A DNA stretch of 64,000 nucleotides, taken from assembly GCA_020635435.1 (NCBI GenBank), contig JACJZU010000002.1, forward strand, positions 372,001 to 436,000. The letters run 5' to 3'. The position numbers and the translations under genes are program-made. This stretch comes from Flavobacteriales bacterium (GTDB taxonomy: Bacteria > Bacteroidota > Bacteroidia > NS11-12g > UBA9320). Positions 1 to 8,907 of this stretch are shown here, in pieces; within the stretch, counting starts at the first letter, position 1, and each line of letters starts with the position of its first letter. The notes below the pieces were generated by a model. It saw only the letters and a program-made list of their open reading frames with translations. It searched no databases and had not been told where the DNA came from.

Positions 1-357
1 GGCTGGCTGCAATTTGAAAACAACGATTTCAATTTTTGGTCGAAAATGAACGTGCACATAATAGCTACCGAGTATCTCGATCCGTCGGATAGCAGTACGT
101 TTGCTTTCCGTCGGGCATTTCGCGCACAGTTTGTGAAAGATCCGGGGATGTTCTCCTATATGGGCTACGACCAGTTCTCCCTGATCGGCGAAATGTTCAT
201 GGCATTTGGTGAATATTTTCCAAGCTATGTGGATCAGGCTAAATTCAAGTACCTCACCACATCCTACCAATTTACCGAACAGGCCGGCTTCCGTCAGAAC
301 CAAAACCTGTATTTCCTTCGATTTGAAGAAGATCATTTGAACGACGTAACGGACTGA
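1..357 (+). CDS. C-terminal part of a periplasmic-binding-protein-like receptor (5' end cut by window)
   Basis: The reading frame is open from base 1, so the ATG at 46 is internal and the gene begins outside the window. The visible 118 residues end in the pattern seen at the C-terminus of type 1 periplasmic binding proteins of Bacteroidota (often LysM-linked): a YMGYDQ segment followed by a helix, then QFTEQAGFRQNQNLYFLRF, matching the usual G-x-x-N-x-x-x-x-x-x-F last strand. No catalytic motif is visible. The stop TGA (355-357) overlaps the ATG of the next gene by one base, so the two are probably co-transcribed. The family call is from this short tail only and could be wrong. Confidence 0.5.
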   Translation, partial: GWLQFENNDFNFWSKMNVHIIATEYLDPSDSSTFAFRRAFRAQFVKDPGMFSYMGYDQFSLIGEMFMAFGEYFPSYVDQAKFKYLTTSYQFTEQAGFRQNQNLYFLRFEEDHLNDVTD

Positions 358-1517
358 TGGAGTATTTCGGTCGCCGTATTCGCTTGTTGGAAGAAATGCT
401 CTCCGAATACAACGGACCAGGGCCCTTTCACCTCTTTCTCAAACAATTCTTCAAAAAACACCCGGAATGCGGTTCAAAGGATCGCAAGGCTCTCCGGGAA
501 ATGGCCTATGTATACTGGCGCATTTCCTGTGTACTCAAAGCAGGAACACTTGAGGAAAGGTTGCGAGATGGATTTGAGATACTTAAAGAGCCAATGCGGG
601 ATGCAGGTGAGGATCTTCCTGAACAGCTTCGCAAATTGACCGATACCTCATTGGACCGGGAGAAATTCGCTCAATTTGATGACTTTCTCACAGAGCGGAT
701 CAACAAAGCTGACTGGCTGGTTTCCCGAATGCAGGAACCCCGGTTGTGGTTGCGCATCCGTGGTGAGTCCGATTCGGTTCGGAAGTATTTCCATTCCAAC
801 ACGATCGGTTTCGTAGAGCCTTTTGAGGGTTGTTTTGGTGTGGAGAATGGAACGGATCTTCGGAATATGCCAGCAGGGCTCTTCAAACGGATCGAAGTAC
901 AGGACATTGCCTCGCAAAGAGCTTCCGGACTTATTCAGGTCGATCATGGAGCCAGGGTATGGGATTGTTGTGCCGGATCGGGTGGGAAATCGCTGGTACT
1001 TCTGGATCGTGGCATTCAGATGGATCTGTACGTTTCCGATAAAAGGCAGTCCATCTTACACAATCTTAGTCAACGATTCCGCTCCGCAGGTTATTCGAAC
1101 TATGCACAATGCACCTGCGACCTCAGCAGATCGGCACCCGGATCATTTCAGAAAGATGCTTCGAAGCTCAGTGTAGGATCGGAGTATTTTGACCACATCA
1201 TCTGCGATGTGCCCTGCAGTGGTTCCGGAACCTGGGGCAGAACACCGGAAAGCTGGACTACCTTCAAAAGCGGAGAGATCGGCAGGTATGCACAACTTCA
1301 AACATCAATACTTCATCGAGTTTGGCCATTTCTGAAACCGGGAGGTACGGTTTGGTATCTCACGTGTTCCGTATTTGAAGCGGAGAACGAAATGGTACTG
1401 ATAGGATTTTTGGAGGCCAACAAGGAATGTGAGTTCGTTTTCGACACCTACTGCAATGAATTGGCTCAGGGGGGCGACAGTCTCTATCTTGCAAGACTGC
1501 TGAAAAAATCGGGGTAG
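357..1517 (+). CDS. RsmB/NOP-type RNA (cytosine-5) methyltransferase
   Basis: This 386-residue protein is an S-adenosylmethionine-dependent RNA m5C methyltransferase of the RsmB/NOL1/NOP2/Sun family, which modifies rRNA or tRNA. SAM-binding motif I reads VWDCCAGSGGKS near residues 201-212. Motif IV with one conserved cysteine reads CDVPCSGSG near 283-291, and the second catalytic cysteine lies in YLTCSVFEAENE near 333-344. The N-terminal third resembles the RNA-binding NusB-like part but is divergent. DVPCSG replaces the commoner DAPCSG, a conservative change. The start overlaps the upstream stop (ATGA-type junction). The exact target base cannot be told from sequence. Confidence 0.88.
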   Translation: MEYFGRRIRLLEEMLSEYNGPGPFHLFLKQFFKKHPECGSKDRKALREMAYVYWRISCVLKAGTLEERLRDGFEILKEPMRDAGEDLPEQLRKLTDTSLDREKFAQFDDFLTERINKADWLVSRMQEPRLWLRIRGESDSVRKYFHSNTIGFVEPFEGCFGVENGTDLRNMPAGLFKRIEVQDIASQRASGLIQVDHGARVWDCCAGSGGKSLVLLDRGIQMDLYVSDKRQSILHNLSQRFRSAGYSNYAQCTCDLSRSAPGSFQKDASKLSVGSEYFDHIICDVPCSGSGTWGRTPESWTTFKSGEIGRYAQLQTSILHRVWPFLKPGGTVWYLTCSVFEAENEMVLIGFLEANKECEFVFDTYCNELAQGGDSLYLARLLKKSG

Positions 1518-1549
1518 CGGTAAGTAAACGGTCAATTAAACTTTCGGGA

Positions 1550-1580
1550 TTGAACCTAAAAAGGATTTCCGTTACTTTTA
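1550..1580 (+). promoter_or_regulatory. Bacteroidota-type promoter for the fasciclin gene
   Basis: TTG at 1550-1552 and TACTTTTA at 1573-1580 are separated by 20 bases, close to the TTG-N19-TAnnTTTG consensus with one mismatch in the -7 box. The ATG follows 25 bases later. Inferred from the pattern only. Confidence 0.45.
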
Positions 1581-1604
1581 CGCGCTATTTTTAAGTTAAA
1601 CTGA

Positions 1605-2531
1605 ATGAAGCGCACATTTATGAAGAAATTATCCGTTTTGGGCCTGAGCTTAATGCTCCTCGGTTCAACGTTATTGATGAATGGTTGTAAAGACGATACG
1701 ACCGATGGACCAAAGGCAGATCAGAACGTGTATGAACTGATCTCAGGAAGTACGAAGTACAGTGTTATCAAAGCCGCGATCGATCGCGCCGGATTGCAGT
1801 CCGTGTTGTCGGGAAGTAGTGCGATCACTTTTTTTGCACCCGTAGATGATGCGTTTCTAGTTTCCAGAACCGATCCAAGCACATTGAGTGATGCTGAATT
1901 GATGAAGTTCCTCCAGAACCATTTGATCATGGGTAAGTTCACAACCGGTGATTTCCCACAGCCCGGATTCATAACATCTGAAGCACCGCTCGGTCCGAAT
2001 GGCGAGAAATTGTCCTTGCTCACCACCCGCGCAAGCGGATCTACACGAGTGAATGGGTCTCAGATCAACTCCAGCACCGATGCGACCAATGGCATCTTGC
2101 ATGAAATGGGGGATGTGGTTGAGCCGGCCACCATTTACGATCAGCTGAGTTTCAATCCGGAAACACCCACCTTCAAAACAGCCATTGCTCTGGAGGTTGC
2201 CACGAAAGGTGAACTCGAAAAACCGGGTACTTTCACCGTTTTCGCACCACATGAAACGGCAATGACCGCCTATCTCAACGAGAAAAATATCTCCATTTCC
2301 CGCTTGTCACCTTCGGATCGACGTGAGTTGGTGAATAATTCAATTGTAAATGCACAGCAATTGAATTATGCCGAGATGACAACCGGAAAGGTAACTACCC
2401 GCGGAGCAGAGCTTGATGTAAGCGTTTCCGGATCAACAGTGACCTTGAATGGTTCGGTGAAATTCCGCAACAAGGATGTACAATGCACCAATGGGGTATT
2501 GCACATCATCGACGGAACGCTCACCAAGTAA
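1605..2531 (+). CDS. Fasciclin (FAS1) domain lipoprotein
   Basis: A 308-residue exported protein. The N-terminus has a basic and hydrophobic signal ending in the lipobox-like LLMNGC, so it is probably lipidated and anchored in the outer membrane. Two FAS1 repeats follow: the first (about residues 45-170) contains ITFFAPVDDAF and ends with GILHEMGDVV; the second (about 180-305) contains FTVFAPHETAM and ends with GVLHIIDGTL. These are the paired H1/H2 motifs of fasciclin domains, which mediate adhesion or matrix binding. It has its own putative promoter and faces a convergent gene, so it is probably monocistronic. Confidence 0.88.
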   Translation: MKRTFMKKLSVLGLSLMLLGSTLLMNGCKDDTTDGPKADQNVYELISGSTKYSVIKAAIDRAGLQSVLSGSSAITFFAPVDDAFLVSRTDPSTLSDAELMKFLQNHLIMGKFTTGDFPQPGFITSEAPLGPNGEKLSLLTTRASGSTRVNGSQINSSTDATNGILHEMGDVVEPATIYDQLSFNPETPTFKTAIALEVATKGELEKPGTFTVFAPHETAMTAYLNEKNISISRLSPSDRRELVNNSIVNAQQLNYAEMTTGKVTTRGAELDVSVSGSTVTLNGSVKFRNKDVQCTNGVLHIIDGTLTK

Positions 2532-2548
2532 GCTTTCACGAAAATATT

Positions 2549-2899
2549 TCAGTCGGGGATCTGCCGGCGTTTCGACGCCGGCAAACCCTCTACGACCCGA
2601 TCGTAGGAGTGGTCGATCCACTCAAATATCAAAGAATCCGGTAATCCGCTTTGCAGGTCCACCGTATTCCAATGTCTCTTGTTCATGTGATAACCCGGTT
2701 TCACCTCCTTGTACTGCTCTCTGAGCTCAATGGCCAGTTCCGGGTCGCATTTCAAATTCACAGATTCAAACTTTTCGATATCAACAAGTGCAAAAAGTTT
2801 GTCGCACACCTTGAATACCAGGGTGTCCGGACCAAAAGGAAGATCTTCCGTAGCACCGGGTTTCGAAAGGCAATAATTTCTTAGCATTTCAGGATCCAT
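2549..2899 (-). CDS. MmcQ/YjbR family protein
   Basis: A 116-residue protein of the MmcQ/YjbR (CyaY-like fold) family. Typical elements are visible: the N-terminal LSKPGATEDLPFG, the central FALVDIEKFESVNLKC, and the GYHMNKRHWNTVDL segment. Members are small, single-domain, proposed DNA-binding proteins without a firmly assigned function. The ATG at 2899 overlaps the end of the upstream glycosyltransferase gene by 11 bases; an alternative ATG at 2887 would sit just after that stop. Its last codons form a perfect UUCG hairpin. Confidence 0.85.
   Translation of the reverse strand: MDPEMLRNYCLSKPGATEDLPFGPDTLVFKVCDKLFALVDIEKFESVNLKCDPELAIELREQYKEVKPGYHMNKRHWNTVDLQSGLPDSLIFEWIDHSYDRVVEGLPASKRRQIPD
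2562..2583. terminator. 9-bp UUCG hairpin between convergent genes
   Basis: TGCCGGCGT (2562-2570), loop TTCG, ACGCCGGCA (2575-2583) is a perfect stem. It sits 30 bases after the fasciclin stop and inside the last codons of the convergent yjbR-like gene. There is no T-run on either side, so it may be a bidirectional weak terminator or an mRNA 3'-end stabiliser. Confidence 0.45.
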
Positions 2900-4403
2900 A
2901 GTGGGTAGGGAGTTTTAAAAGGATAAAGGAATCATTATCGTAAACCAGTTCTGAATTTTCGAGAAGATCAGGGTGATCTGTCCGGAAATCGGGCAACCAT
3001 TTTTTTCGGATCAAGGCATATGGAGGATCCAGTCTTTCGAACCAGTAATGGAGCGAGCTGTCTTTACGACTCATTTCTTCGTGATTGAACACCAATCCCT
3101 TCCGATCGATCAAAACCAGGGGTGTGTTTGGGCCAAACTCGTATAGAACAAAGAAAATGTCGTGCTTATCGATGTTCAATTCTTCCAACTTGAGCTTCGC
3201 TTCCCGCATCCAGATCGTTTCATTCAATATCTGTCGGGTCCCGGCCGTATAGATCTCCTGCTTGCGCTGATGGGCCTGGGTGCTGATCTGAATGCCATGC
3301 AAGATCGCAATGAAGAGGATCGGGGAGAACAGAGCCGTGTAATGCAAAGTTCCCTCTTGGTAATGAACGCGCAGCAATTCGGTGAAGCCCCAGATAAAAA
3401 GCGGATAGAACGTACAAATGAAATAGTAATCGTGATTGGAGAACTGTTGCCCGATCAAAATGAAAAAGAGCAGCACACCGAGAAAATTCAGGGCGAACCA
3501 TTTAGATGTGCCTCCCCATTTAATTTTCTTATGATTCAACTTCATAAGAAGGATAGAGAGGACGAGAAGCGCAGCATATTGATACACACTGAGATATTCC
3601 AATCGCCAGGTGCGCATATTTTTCCAAACCACCACAAATTCTTCCAGAGAACCGATCGGGTTGGATGCCGACATGAAAACCACCGACCAAAGCCTACGGT
3701 TCTTCTCCATGAAGTAGAAGTGATCGTACCAAACGATCCCGCTCAGAACGGCGAGCGAGAGCAACAACACTACTAACCTTTGACCTATGGTGAATTGGGA
3801 CCTTTGAGGCCAGAATAACGGAATAGCAGAAAACGATAGAAAATAAACCCCACCAGAGGTTTTGAGCAATGCCGCTAACCCGCTCAGGATCACCAAGTGG
3901 ATAAGATGTGTGTATTTCAGGTTTTCTCTGAATTTATTGAATGCTGCAAATGCGAACAACAACAGACCGATGGAAGCGGAATCGGGTAGAAAATTGAACT
4001 GGTAGTAAAGACCTATTGGTGAGATCAGTAATATGGCCAGGGCTGCTTTTAGTGGGGTAGGAAGCTTTACTGTTATAAGGAAGGCGATCAATCCACTAGA
4101 GAAAAGCAGGGCAGTTAACCACCTGTAAATGAATGGAAGTGATGCGCGGTTGATGCTCCGTGCGATACATGCTGATAGATATTGAATGCCCGGGAATTCA
4201 ACCCCTACCTTGCCATCTTCCGTTGCCAGGTTATGGGTTCGCGGGTCGAGGATGTCGGGCACCTCCATGAAATTCACAGCGATGGCGTACCGGTCCGACT
4301 GCGCCCAAACATGAACACCTTGAGGTAAACCGCTACCCAACCAAAGCCCGTTGAGTATCGTAAATAACAGAAGTGGTATGGCGAACAGTAATTTCCGTTT
4401 CAC
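2889..4403 (-). CDS. Multi-pass membrane glycosyltransferase-like protein (ArnT/PMT, GT-C type)
   Basis: An integral membrane protein of about 505 residues with roughly ten hydrophobic segments and a C-terminal soluble part, the layout of GT-C fold glycosyltransferases that use lipid-linked sugars. The frame is open up to 4637, but that would overlap the divergent gene at 4519 by more than 100 bases. The GTG at 4403 (MKRKLLFAIPLLLF, a good signal-anchor) is the most sensible start. The first luminal loop after helix 1 holds acidic residues (WAQSDRYAI, and DILDPRTHN), where GT-C enzymes keep a catalytic Asp. The acceptor is unknown. It probably shares a transcript with yjbR. Confidence 0.65.
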   Translation of the reverse strand: MKRKLLFAIPLLLFTILNGLWLGSGLPQGVHVWAQSDRYAIAVNFMEVPDILDPRTHNLATEDGKVGVEFPGIQYLSACIARSINRASLPFIYRWLTALLFSSGLIAFLITVKLPTPLKAALAILLISPIGLYYQFNFLPDSASIGLLLFAFAAFNKFRENLKYTHLIHLVILSGLAALLKTSGGVYFLSFSAIPLFWPQRSQFTIGQRLVVLLLSLAVLSGIVWYDHFYFMEKNRRLWSVVFMSASNPIGSLEEFVVVWKNMRTWRLEYLSVYQYAALLVLSILLMKLNHKKIKWGGTSKWFALNFLGVLLFFILIGQQFSNHDYYFICTFYPLFIWGFTELLRVHYQEGTLHYTALFSPILFIAILHGIQISTQAHQRKQEIYTAGTRQILNETIWMREAKLKLEELNIDKHDIFFVLYEFGPNTPLVLIDRKGLVFNHEEMSRKDSSLHYWFERLDPPYALIRKKWLPDFRTDHPDLLENSELVYDNDSFILLKLPTHYGS

Positions 4404-4518
4404 TGTTACAACAATTGTTGATGGCAAAGCAACGGATTTCCGAACATATGCGTCATAGGTAGGAACGAGTTTGTTAAAAAGGGAATTGACAAAGCAATTA
4501 CGCGGATAGAAAAATAGA

Positions 4519-7500
4519 ATGGTACTTTCGCTACATAGAATGCTATCGGGAAAATCAATACGAAGTTTGTTGGCGTGTTGGATTCTTCTATGTTCGGTTA
4601 CTGCATTTGCCGATGAGCCGGTAAAGGATGAGATCAAGGAGGAGCGCAGCAGGGATGTACAACAGCTGCTGAATCAGGGGCAACATCTATTTCGAATGAA
4701 TGTTGGCCAATGGGAGGACGACATCTATTTCCGCAGTATCTCTGCACAAACTTCATTATCATTCATGGAAGATCGGATCTCCTTCGGTTTGCGCAAAGCA
4801 CCGGAAGGCTATGATCTGCTTGATGCCAAAATGGAGGCTGATGCTCCCAATATGCGTTCAAAATTCCTGATCTGGAATCTGCAGTTTGAAGGGGCCGGAA
4901 ATATGAAGCCCGTAGCTTCTGAGGTTGTGGCTGACAAGGTGAACTACTTTGGACCCGGTCGAACAGAGGCGCTGCAAATACCCGCATATACACGGTTGAC
5001 CTACAACGACCTGTATCCCCTGATCGATCTCACTTTCTACAACAGCAAGGAATCCGGGTTGAAATACGATGTGATCGTTCGTGCCGGTGGAGATCTGGAT
5101 CAAGTGAGGCTGAATTATGATGGGGTGAGATCACTCGAAGTGGATGAGCAGGGGCGACTTATCATTGAAACAGAATGGGGCGCTTTCAGAGAGGAAGCAC
5201 CGTATAGCTATCAGATCATCCAGGGTAAGGAAGTGCCGGTTCAGGTGAATTATCGGGTTTCAGGTACAACATTGACCTATAAAGTGGAAGGGGACTATGA
5301 TCCATCCTATGATCTCATCGTGGATCCGATATATGTTGATTGGAGTACTTATTTCTATGGTACAGGAAAATCGACGGTATATACCTATGCATGGACCTAC
5401 GTGGAGGATCTGGACATGGACGATGAATTCAACGTGTATATCGGAGGTCGGACCACGGATCATTTCCCTGCCATGTCGGGGGTTTACGACACGACCATTG
5501 GCGGTTATTACGATGCATTCCTATGCAAAATGAATAAAGACGGCGACAGCCTGATCTATTTCACCTACCTGGGAGGCAGCAACTGGGAATTTACTTCGGC
5601 CATTACCGTGAACTCTCTGAAAGAACCGGTGCTTGCCGGAATGACCTGGGCCAATGACTTCCCAATAACTAAAAATGCCTTTGACACCGTTGGAGCCAGC
5701 ACATCGAATTACAAGAGCTTTGTGACCAAATTCTCTTCCGATGGCAGTAAACTCATATTCTCGACATACCTTGGTGGTAGTGGTTGGTTCAACTCCATAA
5801 AGGGTATGGAATTGAACGATAAGGGTGATGTTTATCTGATAGGTGCAACGAATTCACATGATTTTCCAACCACGAGCGGTTGCCTGCAATCGAGTTATGC
5901 CGGTGGGAACGGCAGTTGGACCTATTACCACAGGGATGTTTTCTTCACCATCATGAAGAGTGATGGAACGGATCTCATCTACAGTACCTATATAGGAGGT
6001 GCGGGGAACGAGACGGGCATGAACCTGGCTTTGAACCCAAATGGTGAGATCTATTTAGTTGGCCATACGAATTCATCCAATTTTCCGGTAACTTCAGGCT
6101 CCCGACAATTTTTCAATGTGGTGGCTCAGGGTCCGGAGGATGGTTTCATAATGAAACTTTCCAAAGATGGTAAATCCATCATTTACAGCCATTTGATGGG
6201 AGGTGGGGGAACCGATGTTTTTGAGGGTATTTACGTGAACAAATACGACGAACCGTACATCGCCGGGTATTCCAATTCATCGAATTTCCCGGTGAAGAAT
6301 GCCTATCAGTCCAGTAATAGGGGCGGCTACGACCAGATCATCGTCAAGATGATCTCTTCGGGCACCAATGTGCGCTATTCGACATATCTCGGTGGTTCGA
6401 GCGACGACTATTTTTATAACGGTTGGTGGTATTATTCCTTCCCGAATATTCGCATCGCCGCCAACATACGGGAAGAAGCGATCATTTGTGGTTTGAGTAA
6501 ATCAGTGGACTATCCCACCACACCCGATGCTTTGCAGCGCATCAATAAATCCTCACAGGGAGTCTCTACCTGGTGGAAAACCTCCTCAACGATAGCCAAG
6601 TTGAATTACACGGGCGATAAATTGCTCTACGGCAGCTATTGGGGGGGCAGTGGTTATGAGTATCCCGGTGCGGTTTCACTCAAAAGGGTGAGTTGTTACA
6701 CGAGTATCTTGTACGGTGGAATGACCACTTCGAACGACTATCCAACAACTGAAGGTGTTTACAGGGATTCATCATTCGATCGGGGGACAAACTGGAGCTG
6801 GAATGGCTTCGTATCGCGATTCCGCGATACACTTTACACGGATGAGATCGAACTGGCCTTGCAGGATACAATCGTAGAATGTGACAAGGTTTACGTTATC
6901 CTGGACGCTCAAAATCAGGGGGCAGACATCAAATGGTCGCATGGCCCGAAAGATCGGTGGGTGATCTTACAGGATACTGGAACTTATTGGGTTTCAGCCA
7001 CCTATGGATGTGATACGGTACGAGATACGATCAGTGTGAGATTGGAACACATACCCAAGGTTCCCGTATTAGGGGCGGATTCGATCTATTGCGATAAATA
7101 CATCCCCGTATGGCTTGATGCCAAACACGATACCATCAGGCGTAGCCTCAAATGGAATACGGGGGACACCAGCCAAAAAATCTATGCGGATAAACCCGGT
7201 AAATATTGGGTGGATATCATTACGCCCAATTGCGGTACGAAGACCGATACCATTACCTTCACCTTAAAGCAAAGCCCGGACATCAATCTTCGGGGCGATA
7301 CCACAACATGTGATTCGGTGAGTCTGGTGTTGGATGCCGGCTACATCAATAATGAGATGGCCTATCGCTGGAGCACCGGCGATAGCGTGCAATCGATCAC
7401 CGTTCGGGATACGGGCATATACAGCGTGAAAATGAGCAGTTATTGCGGCGTGGACAGTGCGTCGGTTCATATCAAGATGCGCAACACACCGGTCGTTGAC

Positions 7501-8850
7501 CTTCCTCCGGACAGTATCTTCTGTGATCAGGTGAATTTCACATTGTATGTAGGAACACCGGACAACGGGGAAGAATATATATGGACGGATTGGGATCGAT
7601 CTGTTGCCTACGGAACAGCCGATAGCCTCAAGCGCTTCTTCCCGGGCGACCTGCGTGTGCAAATCGAGAACATCTGCGGTCTGGTGGAGGATTCGATGCG
7701 CATCAGTATGTTGAATACACCGGTTTACGGTGTTGTGGATACGGTCTACGAATGCGATAATGTAGACGAATTACTGGAGGTTCAACCCCGCGATGCGTTT
7801 CTGGATTACCGATGGCAAAATGGCAGCGTCGCACCCGATTTTCGTGCGCAAGGGCCTGGTAATTACAAAGTGCTGATCTCCAATAAATGTGGGGTTGATT
7901 CACTTCAGTGGCTTGTAGTGCTCAAACAAACACCAACGGTTCGTCTGCCGAATGACAGCAGCTACTGCGGTAACGTGAATGTGAATCTCAATGCGGAGAT
8001 CACGGATAATGAAGCTCAGTATATTTGGCAGGATGGCAGTACGCAACCCGCATATTCTGTTAAACAAGCAGGCAAATACCGCGTCGAGATCCGCAACAGG
8101 TGTGGTGTAGCCAGAGATAGTGTGAGTTATACGGTTATCAATACACCGTTCCTCGATCTGGATCCGGAATATGTCTATTGCGGGTCTGTGCAACCCTTGA
8201 CCTTGAATGTTGGTACTCCGAACAATGAGGAAGTATACGTGTGGTCGTCCGGTGCAGTCTCGAATGAGGAGCAGTTCAGTTCTGCCGGAAAGCACTGGGT
8301 TCGAATCTCAAATAAATGTGCTACACGGAGCGATACCTTCAACATTCGGGTAAGTGCCTATCCGATCGTGGATCTGGGGCCGGATACGATACTCTGCGGC
8401 AATTTCAACTTAAAGCTCGATGCGGGAAACCCGGGAGCTACCTATCTATGGGAGCCTTACGGACAGCAAACCCAAACGATTGATGCTCGGGAACAGATCA
8501 TTTATACGGTGCGCGTAACAAACGCAGATGGGTGCAGCTCCTCTGATGTCTTTGAGATCGGTAGTGGTTGCATCAGCACCTATTATGTTCCAAATGCCAT
8601 AAGTCCGAACAACGATCAATTGAATGATGTATTCGTTCCGGAACTGGTAAATTATGAATCCTATGAGCTTCAGATCTTTAACCGTTGGGGTGAACTATTG
8701 TACCAAAGCAATGAGGCCACAGAGGGTTGGAACGGACACTATAAAGGGGAACGCGTGCCACAGGGAGTATATTTCTACAAGATGCGTTTCATAACCACCG
8801 AGAATGGTGCGTACGTTGATCTCAGCGGCCCGATCCATGTAATTTATTAG
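4519..8850 (+). CDS. Giant SBBP-repeat T9SS cargo protein with eight Ig-like modules and gliding-type C-terminal domain
   Basis: A 1443-residue secreted protein. A signal peptide (hydrophobic LLACWILLCSVTAFA; start at 4519 or the ATG at 4540) is followed by an N-terminal domain. Next is an SBBP beta-propeller region (about residues 270-775) with repeated YSTYLGGSG and GATNSHDFPTT-type motifs. Eight tandem modules of 70-76 residues (about 776-1352) follow, each with an early Cys (IVECD, IYCDK, TTCDS, IFCDQ and so on) and a second Cys in NKCG/SYCG-like turns. The end (about 1355-1443) is a CHU_C/gliding type B sorting domain: PNAISPNNDQLND, FNRWGELLYQ, VPQGVYFYKM. It should be exported by T9SS and stay on the cell surface or be released. 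Confidence 0.9.
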   Translation: MVLSLHRMLSGKSIRSLLACWILLCSVTAFADEPVKDEIKEERSRDVQQLLNQGQHLFRMNVGQWEDDIYFRSISAQTSLSFMEDRISFGLRKAPEGYDLLDAKMEADAPNMRSKFLIWNLQFEGAGNMKPVASEVVADKVNYFGPGRTEALQIPAYTRLTYNDLYPLIDLTFYNSKESGLKYDVIVRAGGDLDQVRLNYDGVRSLEVDEQGRLIIETEWGAFREEAPYSYQIIQGKEVPVQVNYRVSGTTLTYKVEGDYDPSYDLIVDPIYVDWSTYFYGTGKSTVYTYAWTYVEDLDMDDEFNVYIGGRTTDHFPAMSGVYDTTIGGYYDAFLCKMNKDGDSLIYFTYLGGSNWEFTSAITVNSLKEPVLAGMTWANDFPITKNAFDTVGASTSNYKSFVTKFSSDGSKLIFSTYLGGSGWFNSIKGMELNDKGDVYLIGATNSHDFPTTSGCLQSSYAGGNGSWTYYHRDVFFTIMKSDGTDLIYSTYIGGAGNETGMNLALNPNGEIYLVGHTNSSNFPVTSGSRQFFNVVAQGPEDGFIMKLSKDGKSIIYSHLMGGGGTDVFEGIYVNKYDEPYIAGYSNSSNFPVKNAYQSSNRGGYDQIIVKMISSGTNVRYSTYLGGSSDDYFYNGWWYYSFPNIRIAANIREEAIICGLSKSVDYPTTPDALQRINKSSQGVSTWWKTSSTIAKLNYTGDKLLYGSYWGGSGYEYPGAVSLKRVSCYTSILYGGMTTSNDYPTTEGVYRDSSFDRGTNWSWNGFVSRFRDTLYTDEIELALQDTIVECDKVYVILDAQNQGADIKWSHGPKDRWVILQDTGTYWVSATYGCDTVRDTISVRLEHIPKVPVLGADSIYCDKYIPVWLDAKHDTIRRSLKWNTGDTSQKIYADKPGKYWVDIITPNCGTKTDTITFTLKQSPDINLRGDTTTCDSVSLVLDAGYINNEMAYRWSTGDSVQSITVRDTGIYSVKMSSYCGVDSASVHIKMRNTPVVDLPPDSIFCDQVNFTLYVGTPDNGEEYIWTDWDRSVAYGTADSLKRFFPGDLRVQIENICGLVEDSMRISMLNTPVYGVVDTVYECDNVDELLEVQPRDAFLDYRWQNGSVAPDFRAQGPGNYKVLISNKCGVDSLQWLVVLKQTPTVRLPNDSSYCGNVNVNLNAEITDNEAQYIWQDGSTQPAYSVKQAGKYRVEIRNRCGVARDSVSYTVINTPFLDLDPEYVYCGSVQPLTLNVGTPNNEEVYVWSSGAVSNEEQFSSAGKHWVRISNKCATRSDTFNIRVSAYPIVDLGPDTILCGNFNLKLDAGNPGATYLWEPYGQQTQTIDAREQIIYTVRVTNADGCSSSDVFEIGSGCISTYYVPNAISPNNDQLNDVFVPELVNYESYELQIFNRWGELLYQSNEATEGWNGHYKGERVPQGVYFYKMRFITTENGAYVDLSGPIHVIY

Positions 8851-8907
8851 TGTTTTCCGGCACGTTCAATTCTTCCGATTTCCTACTTTAGCCCGATCGA
8901 ATCGGGG

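Noticed and set aside
3162..3776. 204-residue plus-strand frame inside the membrane glycosyltransferase
   Set aside because: Antisense shadow of a protein with clear membrane helices; rich in His, Arg and Glu as expected for such a shadow.
4404..4637. Upstream extension of the membrane glycosyltransferase to 4637
   Set aside because: It would run through the promoter and signal peptide of the divergent T9SS gene; the first 78 residues look non-natural, and the GTG at 4403 gives a good signal-anchor.
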